From an uncultured Prevotellaceae bacterium (GTDB lineage: Bacteria > Bacteroidota > Bacteroidia > Bacteroidales > Bacteroidaceae), in assembly GCA_902770845.1 (NCBI GenBank), contig CACXUV010000002.1:1-64000 (forward strand): a stretch of 64,000 nt of DNA, read 5' to 3'. Positions 51,128-60,016 of the stretch are shown piece by piece. The notes under the pieces are model-generated. The model searched no databases. It had not been told where the DNA came from and worked only from the letters and a program-made list of their open reading frames with translations. Position 1 is the first letter of the stretch. Each line of letters begins with the position of its first letter. The position numbers and the translations under genes are program-made.

Positions 51128-53197
51128 CTATTTACTCAGTTGTTTCTTTGCTATACGTTTCGTCATACCTATGGCACCGGCAGGACATACCAGACGGCAG
51201 AGGTGGCATCCTACACACTTGGTGCCTACCAGACGAGGACGACGGGTCTCATGGTCGAAGACAATGGCCTGATGGCCACCATCGCTACACGATACCTCGC
51301 AGCGGCCACAGCCGATACACAACTCTTTATCGAACTTTGGATAAATAATGGTGTCGCGGTCCAGATGATCAGGATTCTGGAACTTCTCCAGCCGCTCGCC
51401 CACCAACTGCTGCAACTCTGTGACGCCGCGCTTGGCCATATAGCGCTGCAGACCCAGTATGAGGTCGTCGATGATGCGATAGCCATACTGCATCACGGCG
51501 GTGCATACCTGCACGTTGCCGCAACCCAACTGAATGAACTCCAAGGCGTCGCGCCACGTCTCGATGCCGCCGATACCGCTCAGGTCAAATTGAGAGGTGA
51601 GGGGTGAGGGGTGAGGGGTGAGCGTTCTCATCTGCGCCAATTCCAGCACATGGCGCAGGGCTATAGGACGCACGGCACGGCCTGAGTAGCCCGAAATAGT
51701 GCGCTGTCCTGACACCTCCGCGTCGAAGGTCATCGTTACCGATTTGATGGTGTTGATGGCCGAGATGGCGTCGGCACCAGCTTCCACACAAGCGACAGCA
51801 GGCTCAGTGATATGCGTGATGTTGGGTGTCATCTTCGGGATGACGGGAATCTTCACACTGCTTTTCACACAGGCCGTATAGGTCTTCACCAGTTCAGGAC
51901 TCTGCCCCACATCGCTACCCATACCCTTATGCTTCATCTGCGGACACGAGAAGTTCAGCTCCACGGCATCGCAGCCAGCCTCTTCGGCCATGCGGGCCAA
52001 CTTCATCCACTCGTCCTCGTTCTGTCCCATGATGGAGGCGATGACCACCTTTGTGGGATAGTCCTGCTTCAGTCGGCGCAGGATGTCGAAATCCATCTCT
52101 ACAGGGTTTTCACTCAATTGTTCCATGTTGCGGAAACCGTAGAAGTCACCGTGCGAGGCATTATTGTGCATGGCGTCGAAGCGTGGCGACACCTCTTTGA
52201 TTTCCTGCATGCAAATGGTCTTGTAAAACACGCCTGCCCAACCGGCATCGAAGGCACGGGCTACCATCTCGTAGTTGGTACATACGGCCGACGAGGCCAG
52301 GAAGAACGGATTCTCGCACTTGATACCACAAAACGTGATATCGAGCGAAGGATAATGAGTGTCGTCCACCTCGTCCTTGTGGATACTGCGCAGCATCTCC
52401 TTGATGCGGATGGGCCAGTTGTAGTGGATGCAGGCCTCTTCTGCCCGCTCCAAGTCAGCGTCCGTGCAGTCTTTCACCCATTGCAGGGCGGGCTTGTGGT
52501 TGTCGAAGCGGATGGCACGGATGGCGCGCGCAGGATCGCCCGTCTTGCAGGCCTTGGTGCAGGGTGCATCTTGGCACAACAGACAGCGGCTAGCCTCTTC
52601 GTATATGTTCACCCTGCGCAGTCTCACATCTTTCAGCTTTATCTGGTTGTTCTCCAACGACTCGACGATGGCCAGCGACTCGATGTGCGTCACACCGGCA
52701 TCTACCAGCACCTTGCGACCGCCTTGGAACTCCTTCTCTATGAGGAATCCCATGCCCACCAGCTCTGCACCGGCCTGCTGGCAAAGGTCTAAGATGGCCA
52801 GTCCCGTGTTGCCGTACGCCAGGAAATCGTCTATGAACAGTACGCGATCACCGCTCCTCAGGTGTTCACGGCTGATGATGAGAGGGCAGTCCATGTCCTT
52901 GGTAAACGAGTGTACTGTCGCAACTAGAGAATCGCCCATCGTTGAAGGTTTCTGCTTCTTGGCAAACACCACCGGCAGCTCCATCATATATCCCAGCATC
53001 ACCGCTGGTGCAATACCTGAAGCCTCGACGGTTACTATCTTTGTCGCTTCCAAATGGCCAAAGCGCGAGAAAAACTCTACCGCCACCTGTTTCATCAGGT
53101 AGGGGTCCATCTGGTGGTTGATGAAACGGTCCACCTTCAAGATGCCACCTTCCAGACAGTGGCCGTCCTGGATGATGCGATTAATCAATGTTTTCAT
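51128..53197 (-). CDS. Xanthine phosphoribosyltransferase-PreA fusion
   Basis: A 689-residue fusion. Residues 1-190 are a complete xanthine phosphoribosyltransferase ([14 protein letters not shown] loop [14 protein letters not shown], 119-132), which makes XMP from xanthine. Residues about 195-275 match the N-terminal Fe-S part of PreT/dihydropyrimidine dehydrogenase ([13 protein letters not shown], 205-217) without its FAD/NAD part. Residues about 285-610 are the PreA TIM barrel ([17 protein letters not shown]). Residues 627-671 carry two [4Fe-4S] clusters (CIGCGRC, CVGCHLC). PreA reduces uracil or thymine. ATG 53197 is supported by the promoter at 53255. There is no frameshift at the join. 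Confidence 0.9.
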   Translation of the reverse strand: MKTLINRIIQDGHCLEGGILKVDRFINHQMDPYLMKQVAVEFFSRFGHLEATKIVTVEASGIAPAVMLGYMMELPVVFAKKQKPSTMGDSLVATVHSFTKDMDCPLIISREHLRSGDRVLFIDDFLAYGNTGLAILDLCQQAGAELVGMGFLIEKEFQGGRKVLVDAGVTHIESLAIVESLENNQIKLKDVRLRRVNIYEEASRCLLCQDAPCTKACKTGDPARAIRAIRFDNHKPALQWVKDCTDADLERAEEACIHYNWPIRIKEMLRSIHKDEVDDTHYPSLDITFCGIKCENPFFLASSAVCTNYEMVARAFDAGWAGVFYKTICMQEIKEVSPRFDAMHNNASHGDFYGFRNMEQLSENPVEMDFDILRRLKQDYPTKVVIASIMGQNEDEWMKLARMAEEAGCDAVELNFSCPQMKHKGMGSDVGQSPELVKTYTACVKSSVKIPVIPKMTPNITHITEPAVACVEAGADAISAINTIKSVTMTFDAEVSGQRTISGYSGRAVRPIALRHVLELAQMRTLTPHPSPLTSQFDLSGIGGIETWRDALEFIQLGCGNVQVCTAVMQYGYRIIDDLILGLQRYMAKRGVTELQQLVGERLEKFQNPDHLDRDTIIYPKFDKELCIGCGRCEVSCSDGGHQAIVFDHETRRPRLVGTKCVGCHLCRLVCPAGAIGMTKRIAKKQLSK
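51594..51621. repeat. In-frame heptanucleotide repeat inside the PreA part
   Basis: Four 7-mers, GAGGTGA then GGGGTGA three times. On the coding strand they encode the low-complexity segment [10 protein letters not shown] (residues 525-534) next to the conserved SGIGGIETW. Seven is not a multiple of three, so gain or loss of one unit would break the gene. Confidence 0.9.
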
Positions 53198-53254
53198 AGG
53201 CTTGAACTGTTTTAGGTAACTATTTCTTATAAAAACTGCTGTAGTTTTTCGCGA

Positions 53255-53262
53255 CAAAGATA
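53255..53262 (-). promoter_or_regulatory. Xpt-PreA -7 promoter element
   Basis: TATCTTTG on the minus strand, 57 bases before the ATG at 53197. The leader of roughly 50 nt is too short for a purine riboswitch. Confidence 0.6.
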
Positions 53263-53344
53263 CACATTTTTTTTGAAATCAGCACACAAGTTCCTGTCTT
53301 TTATTACTTTGTTCTTTTCAGGGTGTATTGAAATATGTTACACG

Positions 53345-53905
53345 TCAGTATGTTAATTCAGTATACGCCCTTTTCAAAAAGGGCAGAGAAATACTGGCGA
53401 AAAACAGGAAGAAGATACCGATGATGGCAGCCGACGAGGGGCGAGGGGAGAGATTGCTTCCACCGAACTGGCACTGATACTGAATCATACGTTCGACATA
53501 GGCATCGACCGTAGACCAATGGCCTGTCTGTACTTCGGCAACAAGACGGGGAAAGACCTCGCGGATATACCGCTGGTGCTCAGAATCCATAGAGTGGGGG
53601 AGTTCGTCTGTGGCACTATACCACGATACTACGCCCCCCTGCTGATGAGGAAACAGACGCATGGATTGCCAACCATCGGCCAACAAGACGTAGCCGGCAA
53701 AAATCTGCTCAACGGTAAGGCTATCGGCAGGCTGGATGGTCTTGACGGCATGGGTAGACAGCGTAGACACTGAGCGGCCATCGGCAATGAGCAGCTGACA
53801 GAAATGTGCAGCCTGCGCCTGCGGGATGACCTGAGGCGCTGCATAAAGAGATGCTGACCCTACCGAAAAAAGCAGGGCCAGCACAAAAAGAAATTGTTTT
53901 ATCAT
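53345..53905 (-). CDS. Membrane protein resembling part of ResB/CcsA cytochrome maturation proteins
   Basis: A 186-residue protein with signal peptide (about 1-22, ending LYAAPQ), a periplasmic domain (about 23-155) and one C-terminal membrane helix (IIGIFFLFFASISLPFL). The periplasmic part (EQIFAGYVLLADGWQSM, HWSTVDAYVERMIQYQ) recalls the periplasmic segment of the large Bacteroidota ResB/CcsA-like proteins, but is much shorter. It follows the di-haem oxidoreductase gene by 2 bp, so a role in its haem handling is a reasonable guess. ATG 53905 follows an in-frame GTG. Confidence 0.6.
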   Translation of the reverse strand: MIKQFLFVLALLFSVGSASLYAAPQVIPQAQAAHFCQLLIADGRSVSTLSTHAVKTIQPADSLTVEQIFAGYVLLADGWQSMRLFPHQQGGVVSWYSATDELPHSMDSEHQRYIREVFPRLVAEVQTGHWSTVDAYVERMIQYQCQFGGSNLSPRPSSAAIIGIFFLFFASISLPFLKRAYTELTY

Positions 53906-53907
53906 CA

Positions 53908-55665
53908 CTATATCGATTCAATGAATTTTACGATAGCGTCACGATCGGATTTGGGCAGATTGTAGAACTTCTCAGTGGCACGATAGCCATCCGACTGCTT
54001 AGAGTAGCCATGCCACATGATGGCCTCAACAACGGTGCGTGCACGGCAGTCGTGCAAACGGTCGTCGGCACCAGTGAGACGGCGACTCAAACCGCGTCCC
54101 CATAACGGCGTAGTGCGACACCAACCAGTACGGATATCGTTGGCCATGAACAAACGGTGCTGAACCAAGTCGGTATAAGGCCAGATAGTCTGGTGGGCGT
54201 ACTTCGGCAGCATACTATTGGCGTTCTTGCCTATCTGCTTGGCATAAGCCTTGGTGCTGGCATCGACCCACATATCGTCAGAGCCAGTGGTCCACGACGG
54301 ACGGTGACAGTTGGCACAACCTATCTCGCTGAACAGTTGCTTGCCACGCTGTACATCGGCGTCGTTCAAGTTACGGGCAGCAGGCACAGCCAAACCTCTG
54401 TGCCACACCATAAACTGATAGTACTGCTTGTCGCTCATCTCCTCAACGCCATTATAGGGCGCACCGTTCAGCAGATACTTTTCGAAGGTCTCCTTATAAG
54501 CGACAGACGGGGTGTTGAGCACCTCGTAAACACGATTGGCAATGCCCTCGTCGGTGCCGTCGGCATAGTATGGATACAGAATGCTGGTGGGCGACGAACC
54601 ATGCTGCTTGATGTAGCTGATCACCTCAGGATCTTCGCTCTGAGCCTTGGCCCACGCTGTGGTGGTGTAGAGCCAATGGCGGTCGCTGCGGGTGACGTTG
54701 GTGATGTTCCAGATGGCATTGGCACCAGCACCGTCCTGCAGCGAACCACGGGTCATGGCGTAGGTGAAGCGCTTAAGCGGACCATGAGAGCCACGATGTG
54801 CGCCAGTATCGTTGTAAGGTGCCGAATAGTAGGCAGCAGCCTTGAAGGTGTTGGCCTCCTTGTCCCACATGGCGGGGTTCATCTCGGCAAAGCGAGCCTC
54901 TGATGCCCACTGCTTCTCAATCTCCTCGTCGTCGATGGCATCGAGTAGGGCAGTACCGTAGATGCCGATGGTTGATTCGAGGCGTACATCGTAGTCGGTA
55001 GGCTTCGGATTGGTGTTGAAGGCCGACTGCGGGATGCGCACCTCAGGATAGATCAACGAATAGCTCTCACCGTCAGGGAAGGTCATCGCCAGTCCACTCT
55101 CCATAGCCGTTACGGTCTTCCACTCTATCTGTATCTGCGTCTCGTCGATAGGTGCCTTGAAAGGCGCCATCGCCTGTGTCTGCGGCATACCCGTCACCTC
55201 AGAGATATAGGCATTCGTGCCCGGGTGATAGATCACTAGCAGATAACCGTTGCCGATAGTGTTGGCACGATACTCCGTCTGGCGTTTGCCGTGGCCGTAG
55301 CTCGGATGACAGGCAATACAACTGTTGCGCACCCAGGCTGGACCCAAGCCGCGACGGGGGGCCTGCTCAAAGGTATATAAGTGCTCGAAGAAGTCTTCGC
55401 CGGTATTAAAGTCCTCCTCCATACCTGCAATGTTCTGAACGGCAGGCGTAGGCGCAGAATAACTGGCCTTCTCGGTAGTGCCCAGTTCTCCGCCAGGGAA
55501 CCACTCTTCAGCCGTGAAGTTACCTGTGGCCTTGCCAAAAGCCTGTTCCTCAGTCTCCAGCGGACCCAGTTCGGTCAGATCATTGCTGTCCGAACAAGCG
55601 GTAAAGGCAGGCGCTACCAAAAGCCCTGCCAGTACCATTTTTAAAATATTTTGATAATGTACCAT
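53908..55665 (-). CDS. Di-haem oxidoreductase lipoprotein (DUF1111, peroxidase-like)
   Basis: A 585-residue c-type cytochrome exported as a lipoprotein (AFTAC, Cys24). Two haem c sites are present, CIACH (116-120) and CANCH (450-454), in the layout of the DUF1111 'di-haem oxidoreductase/putative peroxidase' family. In Bacteroidota and other bacteria these are often encoded next to imelysin proteins in iron-related loci, as here. It starts 3 bp after the imelysin stop. The direct substrate is unknown. Confidence 0.88.
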   Translation of the reverse strand: MVHYQNILKMVLAGLLVAPAFTACSDSNDLTELGPLETEEQAFGKATGNFTAEEWFPGGELGTTEKASYSAPTPAVQNIAGMEEDFNTGEDFFEHLYTFEQAPRRGLGPAWVRNSCIACHPSYGHGKRQTEYRANTIGNGYLLVIYHPGTNAYISEVTGMPQTQAMAPFKAPIDETQIQIEWKTVTAMESGLAMTFPDGESYSLIYPEVRIPQSAFNTNPKPTDYDVRLESTIGIYGTALLDAIDDEEIEKQWASEARFAEMNPAMWDKEANTFKAAAYYSAPYNDTGAHRGSHGPLKRFTYAMTRGSLQDGAGANAIWNITNVTRSDRHWLYTTTAWAKAQSEDPEVISYIKQHGSSPTSILYPYYADGTDEGIANRVYEVLNTPSVAYKETFEKYLLNGAPYNGVEEMSDKQYYQFMVWHRGLAVPAARNLNDADVQRGKQLFSEIGCANCHRPSWTTGSDDMWVDASTKAYAKQIGKNANSMLPKYAHQTIWPYTDLVQHRLFMANDIRTGWCRTTPLWGRGLSRRLTGADDRLHDCRARTVVEAIMWHGYSKQSDGYRATEKFYNLPKSDRDAIVKFIESI

Positions 55666-55668
55666 ATC

Positions 55669-56991
55669 TTATTCTTCTACGTCCCAATCCTCATCGTCTT
55701 CAAATGCGATGTTCCAGATGGTGCAACAATACTTCACGAAGGGTGAAGGCATGTTGCTGATACCCTCGATGGCGCTGACATAGGCACCCTCTACCTTGTT
55801 ATCTATGGCATCCTGCTTCACGCTGGCAAAGAAGGTGTGGAAGCTGTACTTGTTGGCCGTCTTGTCGGTAGAGCCGAGCCATACGTTACGGATAGAACGG
55901 ATGTTATCGCGGAAGTCGGCGATGGAGTTGTAGCTGTAAGGCGACTCCACATACGACACGTCGCCGGCAGAGAACGGGTTGGCAATCTTGGCAGTGCCCA
56001 CCTCGTTGGCGATGGCCAGACAACTGCCCTCATCGTCAGAGAGAATCTGGGCAATGGCATCCTTCAGTGTGGGGAAACTACTGTTAGAACCGCTGATACC
56101 TGCATTGATGAGGTTGTCGCCGAAGGAGAGACCCTTCTCGGTCTGATAGTCGAGGCCGGCTGCCTTTACAACGGCCATACGACTGGCATCCTTACCGCCG
56201 TCCCAAGCGCACTGCAACTGGAAGGTGCGCTGCTTGAGCAGGGTGCAGACGGTCTGGGCGTAGGCCAGTTCCTGTTCACCAGAGACATGTTCGAAGTTCT
56301 TGTAGGTGTCGTTGCCCTTCAGTTCGGCCACCTTACGTGGCTGACCGTCGCGGAAGAGGATGAACTCCAGCGCGTGGAAGCCAAGGATGGTGGCATTGGA
56401 GAGCATCTCGTCGTTCATGCCGCTGTTGAAGTAACTGAGCAACGCCGAGCGGTTGAGCGGCCATGAGTCGATGGTGGGGTCGATGTCGAAATCAGAAGCG
56501 GCACCACCAAGGAACGCCTCGCTCTGCTCCCAGTACATACGGGCGGCCTTAAAGTCACGGCAAGCCTCATCAATCTGAGCCTGAGTGATAGTGCTGGTGG
56601 TCAGGCCGTGCAGTGTCTTCTCAAGCGCCTCGGTGTTGTCGGCCAACTTGGTGTAGGTAGGCACGATGACTTCGCTGACCAGATTCTTCAGTACCTCGCG
56701 TAGATAAGCCTCCTGAGCCTCAGAGAGCTTGGCACTACCAATGATGGCGTTAGCAGCCTCAAGCTGACTGACGATATCAGCACAACCGTCCACGGCACCC
56801 TCGCCAAACGACTTCACTGAATAGTTGGCAGCAGTGGTGTTCGGGTTGTAGTTGTCGTCGTCGACAAGTGGTGTTGTCTCAGTAACATTGAACACAGTTT
56901 CTGCGTTGTTCTTGTCGTCATCCTTACTACATGATGTAAATGTCATTGCGCCCATCATCAGCGCCATGGATAGAATAAATTTCGTTTTCAT
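55669..56991 (-). CDS. Imelysin-family lipoprotein (iron-related)
   Basis: A 440-residue lipoprotein (MTFTSC, Cys21). The imelysin GxHxxE motif is GFHALE at 204-209. Imelysin/EfeO-type proteins are periplasmic or surface iron-binding proteins and not proven peptidases despite the M75 label. The family is typically iron-regulated. It is the middle gene of porin, imelysin, di-haem oxidoreductase. Confidence 0.9.
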   Translation of the reverse strand: MKTKFILSMALMMGAMTFTSCSKDDDKNNAETVFNVTETTPLVDDDNYNPNTTAANYSVKSFGEGAVDGCADIVSQLEAANAIIGSAKLSEAQEAYLREVLKNLVSEVIVPTYTKLADNTEALEKTLHGLTTSTITQAQIDEACRDFKAARMYWEQSEAFLGGAASDFDIDPTIDSWPLNRSALLSYFNSGMNDEMLSNATILGFHALEFILFRDGQPRKVAELKGNDTYKNFEHVSGEQELAYAQTVCTLLKQRTFQLQCAWDGGKDASRMAVVKAAGLDYQTEKGLSFGDNLINAGISGSNSSFPTLKDAIAQILSDDEGSCLAIANEVGTAKIANPFSAGDVSYVESPYSYNSIADFRDNIRSIRNVWLGSTDKTANKYSFHTFFASVKQDAIDNKVEGAYVSAIEGISNMPSPFVKYCCTIWNIAFEDDEDWDVEE

Positions 56992-56999
56992 TTGCGTTA

Positions 57000-57034
57000 T
57001 GTTTAATTCTTAACTCTTAACTCCTAATTCTTAA
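57000..57034. repeat. AT-rich simple repeat between porin and imelysin genes
   Basis: Imperfect copies of AATTCTTAACTC/CTAACTCC fill the 43-bp gap. The same sequence type occurs at 46970-46990. Confidence 0.6.
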
Positions 57035-58299
57035 TTAAAGAAAGAATCCCTCGTAGGCTACCCCAATGCTGATAGACGGCTCGTTGTTGTACTGGCTCTT
57101 CAGCAAACGGTTGGAATACTCGGCCTTGATGACAATCTCTGGTACGGGATAGTAGTTCACGCCAAAGGCCATACGCTTCACCTCGGTATAGTCGTAGGCC
57201 GTACTTTTGGTCATGCTCGCATAGGGGTTATACTGTTCATAGCGGCCGAAGACGTAGAACTTCTGATCATCGTTTCGCAGACTGCTTATCTGCGAAAAGA
57301 CATCGTAACCAGCCTCGATGCCTACGGCGTATGCATTCTTGCTGACAAAAGCCGAGTGGTGATAGGGCGACTTCTTGTTAGTACGGTTATAGACGTATTT
57401 CAGTTGTTCCGTATCACCCAGATAGCCATAGTCGGCCTGTCCGCGGATGATCCAGTTGTGGGCATTGTAAGTGAAGTCGAAGGCACCAATCAGTACTTGG
57501 CCCTTATACTCTGCATCCACACCGTTGGCGTTTCTGGGATAGCTGTTGCCAATGCTCTCGCCATAGTAGCCACTCAGGCCCAGACGAAGGCCTGGAACCG
57601 AATAGTTATCCAGACGGAGGGCTACACCATATTTATTAGCCACTTCGAACTCCAAGGGATTGGCTGCACCTTTCTTAATCCAGTTTGTGTTGGTGAAGTT
57701 GTCGGCATTCAATCCCGCCAGCAACTGCGCCTCATAACGGAACTTTCCGTAACGGCCAAAGAACGACACACCCGTCTGGTGCCATGTGCTGGGCAGAATG
57801 GTATTCTCGCCCTCAGGACGATAGACGGTGAAGAAGTTGAGTGGCTCGTGATGAGCATTGTTCAAACCCACTGGTACCACGATATGACCGAATCGGAGAT
57901 TGGCTGCACGAGAAAAAGTCTTCTGAATCCAGAACTGCTCCAGCTCTACCTCGCCACCCTTCTCGGTCTCCTGTTCCCATTCGCCGCCTTCCTCGTCTTC
58001 CTTCTCATAGGCCAGACCAGCGCCACCGTGTTCAAACTCCCAAAGTCATACCCAAGATAGATGACGGCATGGGGAATGTCGAAACGTCCGTGACTGGGGT
58101 CGTTTCTATGCTCCTCGGGCTGACTGTAACGGCTCACGTGATCACTAAAGAAATTGCGCGTATAAGCCACTTCACCGTAACCACCCACGCTCAACCTGTT
58201 GCCTTTGGCATGATTCATCACACTATCAGCGGCATTCACCTGTGCATTCGCTGTCAACACCATGCTGATAAATGCTATAAAACTCACTAACCTTTTCAT
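57035..58299 (-). pseudogene. Phosphate-selective-porin-like outer-membrane protein, frameshifted
   Basis: An OprO/OprP-like porin in two frames. The N-terminal part (ATG 58299, signal peptide ending TANAQ, then RLSVGGYGEVAYTRNFF) stays open to IYLGYDFG. The C-terminal part continues in the -1 frame as EFEHGGAGLAYEKEDE, EKGGEVELEQFWIQK, ANLRFGHIVVPVGL and on to a terminal Phe-rich strand at 57035. Adding one G to the GGG at 58039-58041 restores a continuous reading frame of about 420 residues (DFGEFEHGG). It is the first gene of the imelysin/di-haem operon. Confidence 0.85.
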
Positions 58300-58319
58300 G
58301 CTTTTTCTGTTTTTGGCTG

Positions 58320-58327
58320 CAAAAGTA
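58320..58327 (-). promoter_or_regulatory. -7 promoter element of the porin operon
   Basis: TACTTTTG on the minus strand, 20 bases before the porin ATG. Confidence 0.55.
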
Positions 58328-58422
58328 CGGCGGTTTTTGCGCATCTGCAATACCTAAAAACGATGATTCTGTCTCATAATACCTACTAATGGGGATTGCG
58401 TAATTATATAAAAATGTGTACC

Positions 58423-58430
58423 TTTGCACC
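58423..58430 (+). promoter_or_regulatory. -7 promoter element of the hemerythrin-LuxR gene
   Basis: TACCTTTG followed by CACCCGG, 18 bases before the ATG at 58449. It diverges from the porin promoter about 95 bp away, so one bound regulator could affect both. Confidence 0.6.
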
Positions 58431-58448
58431 CGGTAATTAAATGTAGGT

Positions 58449-59411
58449 ATGAAGAATCAGAAAATGTATGAGGCGGACGACAAGATGATCTCGCTCATCC
58501 GCGATAATTACGATCTGCTGCAGTCGTTAGGCAGTTTCGGTATCAATCTGGGTTTTGGCGACAAGACCGTACAGGAAACCTGTGAGGATAACGGCGTAGA
58601 CACCTATACGTTCCTTGCTGTGGTCAATTTTACAGCTAACGGCTATGGTGAGTTTGAGTCTGACGAAAAAATCAGTATACCTACGCTGCTCCACTATCTT
58701 GAAGCAAGTCATGCTTACTTCCTCGACTTCCAGTTGCCCTATATCCGCAGGGAACTCTCGGAGTCGCTCAACGAAAATGATTCCTTGGCACGACTCATTC
58801 TCCGCTTCTACGATGAGTATGCCCGTGAGATACGCCAACACATGAAATACGAGCAGAAAACGCTGTTCCCCTATGTAGAGTCACTGTTAGAAGGACAGCC
58901 TGCCAACGACTATAATGTTGAGACCTTTTCAAAGCATCATGGGGCTACCGACAAGAAGTTGCGCGAGCTGAAGTTGTTGATTATTAAATATTTACCGCAA
59001 GACGGCCTGCATAACAATCAGCTCACCGCCACGCTGCACGATATCTACGAGAATGAGGTGTGGCTGCGCCAGCATGCTGAGGTCGAAGATCATATTTTTG
59101 TACCTGCCATCCGTCGGTTGGAGCAGATCGCTAAACAGAATGATGTCACCAAGAATATCTCAGAGATGGTGTTCAAAGGTGGCATTGGTCAGAACCCAGA
59201 AGCCCTCTCCGACCGCGAGAAAGATGTCATCATTTCGCTTGTGCAAGGTATGTCGAACAAGGAAATCGCCGACCATCTCTGCATCTCGACGAATACCGTC
59301 ATCACTCACCGCCGCAACATCGCCCGCAAGCTACAGATTCACAGTCCGGCAGGCCTTACTATCTATGCCATCGTCAACGGACTGGTGGACATCTCTGCGG
59401 TAAAAATCTGA
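58449..59411 (+). CDS. RIC/YtfE-like hemerythrin protein fused to a LuxR HTH
   Basis: A 320-residue candidate sensor-regulator. Residues about 10-60 resemble the ScdA/RIC N-terminal domain but lack its Cys-Cys motif (GINLGFGD). Residues about 80-225 are a hemerythrin-like four-helix bundle. By comparison with YtfE the di-iron ligands are His88, His131, Glu135, His163 or 164, His209 and Glu213. Residues about 250-320 are a LuxR-type helix-turn-helix (LSDREKDVIISLVQG, NKEIADHLCISTNTVITHRR). Di-iron centres of this kind react with oxygen or nitric oxide. Divergence from the porin/imelysin operon suggests that as its target. Confidence 0.85.
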   Translation: MKNQKMYEADDKMISLIRDNYDLLQSLGSFGINLGFGDKTVQETCEDNGVDTYTFLAVVNFTANGYGEFESDEKISIPTLLHYLEASHAYFLDFQLPYIRRELSESLNENDSLARLILRFYDEYAREIRQHMKYEQKTLFPYVESLLEGQPANDYNVETFSKHHGATDKKLRELKLLIIKYLPQDGLHNNQLTATLHDIYENEVWLRQHAEVEDHIFVPAIRRLEQIAKQNDVTKNISEMVFKGGIGQNPEALSDREKDVIISLVQGMSNKEIADHLCISTNTVITHRRNIARKLQIHSPAGLTIYAIVNGLVDISAVKI

Positions 59412-59414
59412 CTC

Positions 59415-59522
59415 TTAGAACGCTTCTGATGCGCCAGCGTCGACGGGCAGAAAGACACCGTTGACGTAGCTGCCACCACCAGTCACTACGGCACGCTGAC
59501 CGTCAATTCTGAATGCATTCAT
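59415..59522 (-). pseudogene. Short-chain dehydrogenase with internal deletion
   Basis: A 35-codon frame reads MNAFRIDGQRAVVTGGG joined directly to SYVNGVFLPVDAGASEAF. The first half is the N-terminus of a short-chain dehydrogenase (beta1 plus the Gly-rich NAD loop) and the second is its C-terminus (typically SYVTGxxxPVDGG). About 200 codons between are gone, with frame kept. It ends 3 bp from the hemerythrin-LuxR stop. Confidence 0.75.
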
Positions 59523-59534
59523 TGTCTGATATCT

Positions 59535-59942
59535 TTAATTCTTTTTCGATTGCAAAGTGAAAATAAGTAAACCGACGAGGGTTCCTAACACGACGCCGAG
59601 ACTGTCGGCCCAGAAATCGAGCCACTCGCCCGAGCGGGTGGTGGTGCAGTGGGCTTGCAGCAGTTCCATGAGTCCGCCGAGGGCGACGAGGAAGAGAATG
59701 GTGAGGAGTGAAAAGTGAATCGTCTGCCGGCGTCTGGAAAGATGGGTGTGGCGTACGTGCTCCCACCACATGACGCTGCAGGTGCCGCCATACATCACGA
59801 GGTGAGTCCACTTGTCAATAAAGGCGACATCGTCGAGTGGTGTCTCAGGAAAGAAGGGGGTCAGCGAGAGCACCCAGATGAGTGTGATGCAGATCAGCGA
59901 GCAGGGGTAGTGGCTTACAAAATGATATATTTTCTTGGTCAT
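59535..59942 (-). CDS. VanZ-like membrane protein
   Basis: A 135-residue protein with four predicted membrane helices. ETPLDDVAFIDKWTHLVMYGG, GLMELLQ and RSGEWLDFWADSLGVVLGTLVG are the conserved VanZ-family features. VanZ itself gives low-level teicoplanin resistance, but the function of free-standing members is unknown. ATG 59942 is used; an in-frame TTG lies 9 bases upstream. Confidence 0.85.
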   Translation of the reverse strand: MTKKIYHFVSHYPCSLICITLIWVLSLTPFFPETPLDDVAFIDKWTHLVMYGGTCSVMWWEHVRHTHLSRRRQTIHFSLLTILFLVALGGLMELLQAHCTTTRSGEWLDFWADSLGVVLGTLVGLLIFTLQSKKN

Positions 59943-59959
59943 TTCTTTCAATTTTGATG

Positions 59960-59967
59960 CAAAATTA
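59960..59967 (-). promoter_or_regulatory. -7 promoter element of the VanZ-like gene
   Basis: TAATTTTG on the minus strand, 17 bases before the ATG at 59942. Confidence 0.5.
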
Positions 59968-60000
59968 CGAAAAACTTGTCAATTATCCATAATAATTTCG

Positions 60001-60008
60001 TAATTTTG
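60001..60008 (+). promoter_or_regulatory. -7 promoter element of the first NSS transporter
   Basis: TAATTTTG, 8 bases before the ATG at 60017, giving a very short leader. Confidence 0.5.
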
Positions 60009-60016
60009 CAGGCGTT

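Noticed and set aside
51880..51960. Loss of a catalytic Cys in the PreA barrel ([11 protein letters not shown] compared with GMGLACGQDPE of mammalian enzyme)
   Set aside because: As I recall it, Escherichia coli PreA also has a non-Cys residue at this point, so the difference does not mark this protein as unusual.
53198..53340. Purine riboswitch upstream of the Xpt-PreA gene
   Set aside because: The promoter element at 53255 leaves a leader of roughly 50 nt, too short for the aptamer, and no aptamer core sequence is seen.
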